Positions 34,635-44,030 of a stretch of DNA of 64,000 nt are shown here, in pieces (the stretch's first letter is position 1; each line of letters opens with the position of its first letter). Origin of the DNA: Flavilitoribacter nigricans DSM 23189 = NBRC 102662 (GTDB lineage Bacteria; Bacteroidota; Bacteroidia; Chitinophagales; Saprospiraceae). The translations under genes were made by a program, and so were the position numbers. The notes below the pieces were generated by a model that had not been told where the DNA came from, searched no databases, and saw nothing but the letters and a program-made list of their open reading frames with translations. The DNA is taken from positions 124,001-188,000 of the forward strand of contig NZ_PDUD01000028.1 in NCBI RefSeq assembly GCF_002646595.1. Reading direction: 5' to 3'.

Positions 34635-34707
34635 AGCTGGGAAGTGCGCACCCTGCGATTGCTATTCAACACTCCGGGATAACTTGATCCCGGTACACTT
34701 CCCAACT
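34635..34707. terminator. Nested hairpins between the caspase and glucosaminidase genes
   Basis: The outer stem AGCTGGGAAGTG (34635-34646) pairs with CACTTCCCAACT (34696-34707) at 11 of 12 positions; inside it CCGGGAT (34674-34680) pairs with ATCCCGG (34687-34693). It sits between two convergent genes and may terminate both, though no T run follows. Shares the AG(C/T)TGGGA core with other spacers. Confidence 0.5.
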
Positions 34708-34756
34708 CCGGTTGCGGCCCTACCGCTTGCTCCGGCTGATGCCCGGAGAAAATGGA

Positions 34757-35620
34757 TCATTCGTCGTACGCAAAGAGTTCCAGATCGTCGATCAGTTCGA
34801 TGATCTTTTCGGCGTAATTCGGATCCGTCGCATAGCCGGCTTTTTTGAGGCCTTTGGCCCACCCCCGGTAATCATCCGCAGACAGATCGTACAGGGGTTG
34901 ATAGCGCTTGGCTTTCAGCAGCTGGCTGTGCGCCCGAAAGCTTTCCCAGGCACTCCGGTATTTGCGGAAAAAGTCCTTATGAGAATCATCGGTAAAATTG
35001 CTGCAGTGCCCTTTTTTGCATTTGCGTGAGAAGCACTTGATCCCAAAGTGATTGTTGTTTTTGGTCGCCAGGCGGCTCTCGCCGACATTGCTTTCCAGTA
35101 ACCCCTGGGCCAGCGTGATGCTCGCCGGGATCTTGTACTGCTCCATTTCCTTCTGAGCGATCTTGTAGTAGCGTTGGACGTAAGCCAGTTGCTTCTTACG
35201 CTTTGCAGCCCGCCGGGCCAGATCTTCGTCGGAATATTTGTTCACATTGGAGTAAGTATTGGCCAGATTGGGGTCCTTGGATGTGGGTTTCCGTTCCGTA
35301 GTGAGATGACTCACCGTCATGGCCTTAGACTGGGCAGCCGGAGCCGGGCTTTTGGCACTGGTCAGTTTGGATACGTTCATGGGTTCCTGCGATTGCTCAC
35401 CGTTACTCTCTCCCGTGCTTTCCTCGTAGAATCCCATGGGCTGGGCTACGGAATTGAGATTGAGATTAATACTGACGTCCTTGCGGATCAGGAGGAAGGC
35501 CCCCAGGCCCAGAAAAAAGGCACGCAACCAATACCGACGCACCAGATTTTCAGTCTGATAGCGCCAGTGCAGAAATTGCGCCCGGGCCGATGCTTTAATT
35601 AGTTGTAATTTTTGGTGCAT
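34757..35620 (-). CDS. Glucosaminidase-domain protein (peptidoglycan hydrolase)
   Basis: A 287-residue protein with a transmembrane segment (YWLRAFFLGLGAFLLIRKD, near residue 30-48) and a C-terminal FlgJ/LytG-type glucosaminidase domain: IPASITLAQGLLESNVGESR, with catalytic Glu, and NNNHFGIKCFS followed by GHCSNFTDDSH and AWESFRAHS. It cleaves N-acetylglucosaminyl bonds in peptidoglycan. The first start codon in the frame is a TTG at 35659; ATG 35620 is a better start, putting the basic N terminus just before the anchor. Domain order and absence of LysM repeats are as in several Bacteroidota autolysins. Confidence 0.87.
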   Translation of the reverse strand: MHQKLQLIKASARAQFLHWRYQTENLVRRYWLRAFFLGLGAFLLIRKDVSINLNLNSVAQPMGFYEESTGESNGEQSQEPMNVSKLTSAKSPAPAAQSKAMTVSHLTTERKPTSKDPNLANTYSNVNKYSDEDLARRAAKRKKQLAYVQRYYKIAQKEMEQYKIPASITLAQGLLESNVGESRLATKNNNHFGIKCFSRKCKKGHCSNFTDDSHKDFFRKYRSAWESFRAHSQLLKAKRYQPLYDLSADDYRGWAKGLKKAGYATDPNYAEKIIELIDDLELFAYDE

Positions 35621-35758
35621 GTTGCAATCTTTTGTGTCGATGAGCAATTGTGTGCACAAATTAAACCAAAATGTTTTTTAAAAACAAAAATAAAAAACAA
35701 AAAGTTTTTATTAAGTGTTTTTCACAGTTCTTTAAGACCTCATGTTCAAAGAATCAGA

Positions 35759-35766
35759 TACCTTTG
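35759..35766 (+). promoter_or_regulatory. TAnnTTTG promoter element of the OmpH gene
   Basis: TACCTTTG matches the -7 consensus exactly; transcription would start near 35773, 20 bases before ATG 35793. This excludes the upstream ATG at 35742. The TTG at -33 is not obvious. Confidence 0.5.
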
Positions 35767-35792
35767 CGGGAAATAAAAAGCAAACAACATTC

Positions 35793-36302
35793 ATGAAAAA
35801 AATAGTTTTAATGTTGGCGATGTCACTGGCCGTAGTCGGTACGGGTGTCGCCCAGAAATACGGACACTGCAACTTTGGCTCCCTGGTGAGCGCCATGCCC
35901 GGCACCAAACAAGCGGATACGGAACTGGAGGCTTATCAGAAGCAACTGGTCAGCAAAGGAGAAGAAATGGCAACTGCTTTCCAGCAGAAGGTTACGCAGT
36001 ATTACACGGATCAGCAATCCGGTGATTTTACGCCGAAGGTCCTGGCGGACCGCGAGCAGGCCCTGCAACAGGAACAGCAGACCATTATGGCCTACGAGCA
36101 GGAGATCCAGCAAAAACTGGGAGCCAAACGGGAAGAATTGTTGAAACCGCTGGTCGAACAGGTAGAAGCCGCTATTTCCAAAGTAGCCAAGGCAAACGGC
36201 TACGTGATGATCTTTGACACCAGTATGTTCAACTCCATACTTTTTGCCGAAGAAGCCGTGGATATTACGGCCCAGGTGAAAACGGAACTCGGTATTGAAT
36301 AG
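35793..36302 (+). CDS. OmpH/Skp family periplasmic chaperone
   Basis: A 169-residue periplasmic protein. Signal peptide MKKIVLMLAMSLAVVGTGVA. The mature protein begins YGHCNFGSLVSAMPGTKQAD, typical of Bacteroidota OmpH proteins, and continues as a long coiled coil (QKQLVSKGEEMATAFQQKV...) before a C-terminal strand pair (VMIFDTSMFNSILF). Skp proteins hold unfolded outer membrane proteins in transit. The start at 35793 is chosen from the promoter and signal peptide. A strong terminator follows. Confidence 0.9.
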   Translation: MKKIVLMLAMSLAVVGTGVAQKYGHCNFGSLVSAMPGTKQADTELEAYQKQLVSKGEEMATAFQQKVTQYYTDQQSGDFTPKVLADREQALQQEQQTIMAYEQEIQQKLGAKREELLKPLVEQVEAAISKVAKANGYVMIFDTSMFNSILFAEEAVDITAQVKTELGIE

Positions 36303-36358
36303 TAATTTCTCCGGGTAAACATATGCTAAGCCCCGGATTTTGAAATCTAAGCTATCAG

Positions 36359-36415
36359 GCCACGAATGCACCAGATGACCCAACAGTTTCTGCCGGTCTA
36401 CTGCTCATTCGTGGC
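36359..36415 (+). terminator. Intrinsic terminator of the OmpH gene
   Basis: GCCACGAATG (36359-36368) pairs perfectly with CATTCGTGGC (36406-36415), 37-base loop, followed by a T-rich tail TTTCCTTTTT. The long loop can fold further. Confidence 0.65.
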
Positions 36416-36451
36416 TTTCCTTTTTACAGCAAGGCGTAAGCCGGCCGGTTT

Positions 36452-36862
36452 TTAATCCGCGGGATATTCCACATAGTTCCGGGGCGTCTCATACAGCCGG
36501 ACCTTGAGATCCAGACGATCCTCCAGGCGTTTGCGCAGCAGCTGCCAGATGACGTAACAGATATTCTCGGCCGTCGGGTTGAGCTCCCGGAATTCTTCCG
36601 TATCGAGGTTCAGGTTCTTGTGATCGAAGCGTTGCTCCACCTCTTCAAAGATGATCTCTTTCAGGACCTTCAGATCGATCAGGTAGCCCGTTTCGGGATC
36701 GGTCTCTCCCACTACTTTTACTTCCAGTTCGTAATTGTGGCCGTGGTAGTTATTATTGCTGCAAACTCCGAACACTTCGAAATTCCGTTCATCCGACCAG
36801 TCCGGCCGGTAAAGCCGGTGTGCAGCGTTAAAATGGGCTTTTCTGAAAACAGCTATTCTCAT
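36452..36862 (-). CDS. queD: 6-carboxytetrahydropterin synthase (QueD)
   Basis: A 136-residue member of the 6-pyruvoyl-tetrahydropterin synthase family. The first zinc His lies in AHFNAAHRL; GVCSNNNYHGHNYEL gives the catalytic Cys and the HGH zinc pair, which together mark QueD-type enzymes. QueD converts dihydroneopterin triphosphate to 6-carboxytetrahydropterin in the synthesis of queuosine and other 7-deazapurines. The 3' half has LFDHKNLNLD-like (RFDHKNLNLDTEEF) and ENICYVIWQLL helices. ATG 36862 is preferred to the upstream 36955 because the family begins directly with the strand that leads to AHFNAAH. No queC or queE lies beside it. Confidence 0.9.
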   Translation of the reverse strand: MRIAVFRKAHFNAAHRLYRPDWSDERNFEVFGVCSNNNYHGHNYELEVKVVGETDPETGYLIDLKVLKEIIFEEVEQRFDHKNLNLDTEEFRELNPTAENICYVIWQLLRKRLEDRLDLKVRLYETPRNYVEYPAD

Positions 36863-37036
36863 ATTTTGACGGTAACTTTTGCGGCTCGGGGCGCCCGGAT
36901 AGCCAGGCTTAAAACCTGGATCCCGCACCCCAATACCTAACATTTTCCGGTACATTTAGTTTGAAAACAGTCGAATGTGGTAAGTGTTAGAGAAAATAAC
37001 TACTTTTACATTCAGAACACTTGGAAAGAATAAATT

Positions 37037-37516
37037 TTGAGTTCTATACATCAATTTAAAGTAGCAGGAATAGGCCAGGAGGAGATTGATTTTGCCGATT
37101 TTTCCGGCAAGAAAATATTGGTGGTCAATGTCGCATCGGAATGCGGCTTTACCCCTCAGTATAAGCAGTTGCAGGAACTCTATGAGTATTTCAATGATAA
37201 ATTAGTTGTAGTGGGTTTTCCCTGCAATGATTTTGGAGGGCAGGAACCCGGTAATGCCGACACCATACAACAGTTTTGTGAACGTAATTACGGTGTGAGT
37301 TTCCCGCTTGCGGCCAAGATAAACATAAATTCGTCGGAGCCCCATCCTATCTACCAATGGCTGACGCAAAAGGCCAGAAACGGAAAACTGGATGCCACGG
37401 TTAACTGGAATTTCAACAAATTCCTACTAGACGAAAAAGGTCAGTTACTCGCTCATTTCCCTGCCTCCGTCAGTCCGGTAGATCCGGCTGTCACCGATCT
37501 GATCCAGGATCAATAA
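37037..37516 (+). CDS. Glutathione peroxidase family protein
   Basis: A 159-residue cytoplasmic peroxidase. The peroxidatic residue is Cys36 in NVASECGFTPQYKQL (Cys, not selenocysteine), with Gln in LVVVGFPCNDFGGQEPG and Trp in TVNWNFNKFLLDEKG completing the catalytic set. Bacterial enzymes of this type generally use thioredoxin, and the second Cys in FPCNDF region could serve as a partner. The start is TTG; no ATG is in a better place. It precedes holB by 47 bases without clear functional relation. Confidence 0.9.
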   Translation: MSSIHQFKVAGIGQEEIDFADFSGKKILVVNVASECGFTPQYKQLQELYEYFNDKLVVVGFPCNDFGGQEPGNADTIQQFCERNYGVSFPLAAKININSSEPHPIYQWLTQKARNGKLDATVNWNFNKFLLDEKGQLLAHFPASVSPVDPAVTDLIQDQ

Positions 37517-37563
37517 AAATTGATTGAACACTCGATAATTCTTTCCGCAAAGACTAATATACC

Positions 37564-38751
37564 ATGACCTTTGCGGAGGTAATCGGCCAGTATAAAACCA
37601 AAGACGTACTGTTGCAGATGTTGCACAGCGACCGTCTGCCCCACGCCCTGCTGCTCCTGGGAGCGCCGGCGTGCGGACATTTATCCCTGGCTCTTGCTTT
37701 CGCCCAGTATCTGCTTTGCGAAAACCGGCAATCCACCGATGCCTGCGGTCAGTGCCGGCACTGCCTGAAGGCCTCCAAGCTCATCCATCCCGACCTCCAT
37801 TTCTCTTTTCCCACCGTTGGTTCCAAGGTCATCAGCGACCAGTTTTTACCGGAATGGCGTAAGGCTATGGCCGAAAACCCCTATCTGGAAATTAACGACT
37901 GGCTGCAACGGATCGGAGCCGAGAACAAACAAGGGAATATCAATAAGGAAGAATGCCTCAACATCATCAAGAAGTTGAGCCTTAAAACCTTTGAGAGCAA
38001 GTACAAAGTGCTTGTTATGTGGTTGCCGGAATACTTGGGCAAGGAGGGGAATCGTTTATTGAAACTGATCGAGGAGCCACCGGAGAACACGGTATTTCTC
38101 CTGGTTGCCGAACAACAGGAAATGATCCTCAACACGATCCTTTCCCGTTGTCAGTTGGTCCAGATACCGCCGATGGCGGACGAGGATGTGATCAGCGGAC
38201 TGGTAGCCCGGGGCGCCACATCCGAGAGCAACGCCCAGACCATTGCTCAGCTCGTAGACGGCAACTTCAACGAAGCCCTGGCGCTGGCCCGGCAGGAGGA
38301 AAGCGATCACGCCGGCCTGCTGCTCGACTGGCTTCGTAAATGCTACCGTGGTCAGGGTGTGGAGATCGTAGACTGGGTGGAAAACTTCGCCGGTCTGGGT
38401 CGCGAGAACCAAAAACATTTTTTGCGTTACGGCCTGCATTTTCTGCGGGAACTGACCCTGATGAAGGTGATGAGCGACCAGCCGGATTTCAACGGAAAAT
38501 TCCGGCTGCCGGGCAAAGAGCTGGAAACCGCCCAACGCCTGGTAGGTGTCGTGGAACTGGATCAGTTGGAATTGCTCGCGCAATTGTTCACCGATGCCAG
38601 CTACTACGTAGAGCGCAACGCAAATCCGAAAATACTCTTTCTGGATGTATCCATTCAGATGAATCAAATATTTAAGCGGAGGCAGCCCGATTTGCAGCCC
38701 CGCGAAAAAATTAGTTTAGAAGAACGCAGTACATTAGGGATCCGGAAGTAA
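37564..38751 (+). CDS. holB: DNA polymerase III subunit delta'
   Basis: A 395-residue clamp-loader subunit. The N terminus (FAEVIGQYKTKDVLLQML, RLPHALLLLGAPACGHLSLA) is that of the delta' AAA+ module; as usual for delta', the P-loop is degenerate. The four-Cys zinc module is visible (LLCENRQSTDACGQCRHCLK), and KYKVLVMWLPEYLGKEGNRL with LLKLIEEPPENTVFLL and ILSRCQ (SRC motif, arginine-finger region) follow. The gene lies upstream of RicT, the same order as holB-yaaT in Bacillus. There are 52 bases between the genes. Confidence 0.92.
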   Translation: MTFAEVIGQYKTKDVLLQMLHSDRLPHALLLLGAPACGHLSLALAFAQYLLCENRQSTDACGQCRHCLKASKLIHPDLHFSFPTVGSKVISDQFLPEWRKAMAENPYLEINDWLQRIGAENKQGNINKEECLNIIKKLSLKTFESKYKVLVMWLPEYLGKEGNRLLKLIEEPPENTVFLLVAEQQEMILNTILSRCQLVQIPPMADEDVISGLVARGATSESNAQTIAQLVDGNFNEALALARQEESDHAGLLLDWLRKCYRGQGVEIVDWVENFAGLGRENQKHFLRYGLHFLRELTLMKVMSDQPDFNGKFRLPGKELETAQRLVGVVELDQLELLAQLFTDASYYVERNANPKILFLDVSIQMNQIFKRRQPDLQPREKISLEERSTLGIRK

Positions 38752-38803
38752 GCGTACCCAGGCAACTGGCACGGCTCCGGCCCTTCAATAAAACCGAGGA
38801 AAG

Positions 38804-40216
<1,413 letters not shown>

Positions 40217-40383
40217 ATCCATGCCCTGTACAGCAAAATGCGGTTTCGTTTGTTAATAGAATGTGGGTAACCGTTGTTTTCTCGGGGAAACCCTGGATTC
40301 CAGCGCCACACTCCATTACTTTCTACCGCTTCACCCCAGGGGCCTGTTTACAGCAACTCGCAACTCGAATTAACTTAGAATAA

Positions 40384-41787
40384 ATGAAATACGATGTTAC
40401 CATCATTGGGTCCGGTCCGGGAGGCTATGTAGCCGCCATCCGCTGTGCCCAATTGGGTATGAAGACCGCCATCATTGAACGCTACCCCACGCTGGGGGGC
40501 ACCTGCCTGAACGTAGGATGTATTCCTTCCAAGGCGCTGCTGGACAGCTCCGAACACTACCATGCTGCCCACGAAAAGTTTGAGAGCCACGGCATCAAAC
40601 TCAAAGACCTGGAAGTGGATATGCCGCAAATGATCAAGCGCAAGGACGATGTAGTCCAGCAGACTTGTGATGGAGTAGCCTTCCTGATGAAGAAAAATAA
40701 GATCGATGTATTCCACGGACACGGTTCTTTCGTTGACGCCCATAAGATCAGCGTAGCGAAAGATGACGGCAGCACCGAATCCATCGAAACTGACAAAGTG
40801 ATCATCGCGACCGGTTCCAAACCGATCACGCCGGAAGCGTTCAATTACGATAAGAAAAGAGTGATCACTTCCACCGAGGCCCTTACCCTGAAAAAGGTGC
40901 CCAAGAGGATGGTGATCATCGGGGGCGGTGTTATCGGCCTCGAACTCGGCTCGGTTTACGCCCGCCTGGGTACGGAAATTGAAGTAGTGGAGTTCCTGGA
41001 TCGCATTATTCCCGGAATGGATGTAGATTGCAGTAAGGAGCTGATGCGCGCCCTGAAAAAGCTGGGCATGAAATTTCACCTGAAACACAAGGTGACCACG
41101 GTTAAGAAAAAACGCAGCGGCGTATCGGTCGAAGTGCAGAAGCGCGATTCCGAGGATACTTTTTCCATCGACGCCGATTACTGCCTCGTTGCCATCGGCC
41201 GCCGTCCCTACACGGACAATCTGGGGCTCGAAAACGTTGGTATTGAAAAAGACGATCGCGGACGCATTCAGGTAAACAACCACCTGGAGACCAATGTCCC
41301 GGGCATCTATGCGATCGGTGATGTTGTAAAAGGCATCATGCTGGCCCATAAGGCCGAAGAAGAAGGTGTACTGGTCGCCGAATTACTGGCTGGTCAACAG
41401 CCGCACATCGATTACAATCTGATCCCGAATGTGGTGTACACCTGGCCGGAAGTGGCCAGCGTAGGCCAAACGGAGGATCAGCTCAAAGAAGCCGGTGTTC
41501 CTTACAAATCCGGGAAGTTCCCATTCAAGGCACTGGGTCGCGCCCGGGCCAGTATGGATACCGAAGGGATGATCAAGGTACTGGCGCATAAAGATACGGA
41601 CGAGATCCTCGGGGTGCATATGGTAGGTCCCCGTACCGCGGACATGATCGCGGAAGCCGTTGCCCTGATGGAATTCCGGGCGAGCGCGGAGGATGTGGCC
41701 CGTATGAGTCACGCCCACCCGACCTACACGGAAGCTTTCCGCGAGGCCTGTCTGGCCGCCACGGAAAACCGGGCATTGCATATGTAA
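40384..41787 (+). CDS. lpdA: Dihydrolipoyl dehydrogenase
   Basis: A 467-residue flavoprotein, the E3 component of 2-oxoacid dehydrogenase complexes and the glycine cleavage system. The FAD-binding GSGPGGY motif is at residues 9-15. The redox disulfide is Cys41/Cys46 in LGGTCLNVGCIPSKALL. The second Rossmann motif (GGGVIGLELGSVYARLG), the FAD motif YAIGDVVKGIMLAHKAEEEG, and the C-terminal HAHPTYTEAFREA His-Glu pair are all intact. No E1 or E2 genes lie beside it, so it may serve several complexes. A terminator follows. Confidence 0.95.
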   Translation: MKYDVTIIGSGPGGYVAAIRCAQLGMKTAIIERYPTLGGTCLNVGCIPSKALLDSSEHYHAAHEKFESHGIKLKDLEVDMPQMIKRKDDVVQQTCDGVAFLMKKNKIDVFHGHGSFVDAHKISVAKDDGSTESIETDKVIIATGSKPITPEAFNYDKKRVITSTEALTLKKVPKRMVIIGGGVIGLELGSVYARLGTEIEVVEFLDRIIPGMDVDCSKELMRALKKLGMKFHLKHKVTTVKKKRSGVSVEVQKRDSEDTFSIDADYCLVAIGRRPYTDNLGLENVGIEKDDRGRIQVNNHLETNVPGIYAIGDVVKGIMLAHKAEEEGVLVAELLAGQQPHIDYNLIPNVVYTWPEVASVGQTEDQLKEAGVPYKSGKFPFKALGRARASMDTEGMIKVLAHKDTDEILGVHMVGPRTADMIAEAVALMEFRASAEDVARMSHAHPTYTEAFREACLAATENRALHM

Positions 41788-41801
41788 ACCGGAACAGACC
41801 G

Positions 41802-41850
41802 GCCGTAAGTCGCGGGATATTGCTCTCCGGGCAAACCAGCGACTTACGGC
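41802..41850 (+). terminator. Intrinsic terminator of lpdA
   Basis: A perfect 12-bp stem, GCCGTAAGTCGC (41802-41813) with GCGACTTACGGC (41839-41850), followed directly by TTTTT; 25-base loop; starts 15 bases after the stop. Confidence 0.8.
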
Positions 41851-41934
41851 TTTTTCACAAGTAATTCTATTAACCGACATCAACAAAACAATGACTATTT
41901 GAATTGAATTACTAGCCAAAAAAACGACTTTAAT

Positions 41935-42933
41935 TTGAAAAAGGCACTCTACGACAATCATGGCCGCCAGATCAGTTATTTGCGCCTGGCCGTTACCGAC
42001 CGTTGTAATCTCCGCTGTTTTTACTGTATGCCCGAGGAGGGGATCAAGTACATGCCCCGGGAAGACCTGCTGACCTACGAGGAAATGGTCCGCCTGGTAA
42101 GCCTGCTTTCCAAAATGGGGATCGACAAGGTGCGCATTACCGGAGGAGAGCCTTTCATCCGCAAGGATATGCCCAATTTCCTCGCCGCCCTGAGCCGGCT
42201 GGATGATATCCAACAGATCAACATTACCACCAATGGTACTACTACGGCCGACTTGGTACCGGAACTGGCCCGCATGGGCATCCATTCCGTCAATTTAAGT
42301 CTGGATACGCTCGACCGTGATCGCTTTTTTCAGATCACACGCCGGGATAGTTTCGACAAGGTCATGGAAACCTTCGAAGCGCTATTGCAGCACGGCATAA
42401 AGACCAAGATCAACTGCGTAGTGATGGCCGGTCAGAATATTCAGGACCTCATTCCCATGGCCGAACTTACGCGCCGGCATCCGGTTAGCGTTCGTTTTAT
42501 TGAAGAAATGCCGTTTAACGGAGAGGGGCAGCATTACGATCAGCTTCACTGGCATCACGCCAATATTCTGGCCCATCTCAAAGAACAATTTCCCGATATC
42601 GAAAAACTGCCGGACCCGCCATCCAGTACGTCCTATAATTATCAGATCCCCGGCCATCAGGGTAGTGTCGGTATTATTGCCGCTTACACCCGTACATTCT
42701 GCGGAACCTGCAACCGCATCCGCATCACTCCGCAGGGTACGCTCAAAACCTGCCTGTACGATAATGGTGTGTTCAATATTCGCGACCTTATCCGGGCCGG
42801 AGCTACCGACGAGCAGATCGCCACTACCTTTCTGGATGCCCTCGGCAATCGCGCCCGCGACGGCTGGGAAGCGGAAAGAAACCGTGGATTCAACGTTCCG
42901 GTAAAAGAATCTATGGCGAAGATCGGTGGGTAA
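41935..42933 (+). CDS. moaA: GTP 3',8-cyclase
   Basis: A 332-residue radical-SAM enzyme, first step of molybdenum cofactor synthesis. The SAM cluster cysteines are Cys24, Cys28 and Cys31 (TDRCNLRCFYC); the second cluster is in FCGTCNRIRI followed by LKTCLYD; GGEP is present at the expected place. The chain ends in AKIGG, the C-terminal Gly-Gly needed for activity in known MoaA proteins. The start is TTG (41935). No other moa or moe gene is adjacent, so it is an isolated pathway gene here. Confidence 0.95.
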   Translation: MKKALYDNHGRQISYLRLAVTDRCNLRCFYCMPEEGIKYMPREDLLTYEEMVRLVSLLSKMGIDKVRITGGEPFIRKDMPNFLAALSRLDDIQQINITTNGTTTADLVPELARMGIHSVNLSLDTLDRDRFFQITRRDSFDKVMETFEALLQHGIKTKINCVVMAGQNIQDLIPMAELTRRHPVSVRFIEEMPFNGEGQHYDQLHWHHANILAHLKEQFPDIEKLPDPPSSTSYNYQIPGHQGSVGIIAAYTRTFCGTCNRIRITPQGTLKTCLYDNGVFNIRDLIRAGATDEQIATTFLDALGNRARDGWEAERNRGFNVPVKESMAKIGG

Positions 42934-42992
42934 GCAACGGGATTGGATTGACCGACATCGTTTAGAAGAAGAGAAAGATCACTTCATTCAAA

Positions 42993-43036
42993 GTGGCTGT
43001 TATGAGCCGCTGATACTGCTCACCCACAACAGCCAC
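42993..43036. terminator. Hairpin between convergent moaA and the inositol oxygenase gene
   Basis: GTGGCTGTT (42993-43001) pairs perfectly with AACAGCCAC (43028-43036), 26-base loop. No T run follows on the plus strand, so terminator function is weakly supported. Confidence 0.4.
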
Positions 43037-43045
43037 CTCGATCAA

Positions 43046-43906
43046 TTAAAACTTAATGGTATCCGGCAGGTACTTAGCCGCCAGGTCTTCGTAGTACGGT
43101 CGCAGTTTTTTTACATCCGGCCGCACTGGTGATTTGGTGTACAGATCGTATTTATTGAAGATCTTCACCCACTTGAACAATTCGTGATCGTGCTCATTCA
43201 TGAGGTGATCGTAAGCCCCTTCCCGGTGCTGGGCGTAGAAAGAATGGTACCGCAGCATATAGAGGCCTTCTTCCGGCAGATAATCCTTCATGACGTGGTA
43301 AATGTACTCATCGTGCCCCCAAGACATCAGCACATTATCCAGACCGCAGTGTTCGTCGTAGATCCCGTAGGTGGTCTGGTATAGCGGGTTGTTATAATCG
43401 GGGTTGGCCGCAAAAAATTCCGGATAGACGATCCGGTCCGAATACTTGCACCCCACGGGGAAGGTATCGCCCACCACAGCCCACTGGGGCTCTCCGAAAA
43501 GGCAAAGCACCTTACCGAGATCGTGCAGGAAGCCCGTCAGGACGAACCAGTCCGGATGCCCGTCGGCCCGAATGGCTTCTGAGGTTTGCAGCAGGTGTTG
43601 GGTCTGATCCAGATCGATATCGGGATCGCTGTCGTCGATCAGCGTATTGAGAAATTCCACCGCATCCCACAGGCCCATTTCCCGGCGGTCCAGCTTCAGG
43701 AATTCCGCACGTTTCTCCTGTACAAAATCGAAGGTCTGGTAAGTATGGTTCAATCGGTAGAATTCCTTAACGGTATCCCGGGCGGGATCATCGTAATTGC
43801 GGTATTCTTCTTTCGCTTTCGGGGTACTTTCTTCCGGATATCTCACCAACAGATCATCTTCCCATTCATCCAGGCTACCCAGCGGATTCTGATTATTTTC
43901 GTTCAT
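43046..43906 (-). CDS. Myo-inositol oxygenase
   Basis: A 286-residue protein clearly of the MIOX family, which oxidises myo-inositol to D-glucuronate using a di-iron centre. All six iron ligands of the mouse enzyme are recognisable: His in [11 protein letters not shown], the His-Asp pair in GFLHDLGKV, His in MSWGHDEY, His in RYHSFYAQH, and Asp in [10 protein letters not shown]. The start at 43906 is preferred to 43984 because the upstream frame lacks similarity. MIOX is mainly a eukaryotic enzyme, rare in bacteria, though it is known in some Bacteroidota. No other inositol-catabolism gene is visible, so the fate of the glucuronate is open. Confidence 0.92.
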   Translation of the reverse strand: MNENNQNPLGSLDEWEDDLLVRYPEESTPKAKEEYRNYDDPARDTVKEFYRLNHTYQTFDFVQEKRAEFLKLDRREMGLWDAVEFLNTLIDDSDPDIDLDQTQHLLQTSEAIRADGHPDWFVLTGFLHDLGKVLCLFGEPQWAVVGDTFPVGCKYSDRIVYPEFFAANPDYNNPLYQTTYGIYDEHCGLDNVLMSWGHDEYIYHVMKDYLPEEGLYMLRYHSFYAQHREGAYDHLMNEHDHELFKWVKIFNKYDLYTKSPVRPDVKKLRPYYEDLAAKYLPDTIKF

Positions 43907-44030
43907 GCTTTCTAATTTTTCAGTTTGACGTATGAAAAATACGGAAATATTTTCTTTTGGAACGGGGAATTTAGCGGCCTGCATTTGCGGTTTGCATAAT
44001 TAAACCGACGACCTACCTGCTTTCCCGGTT

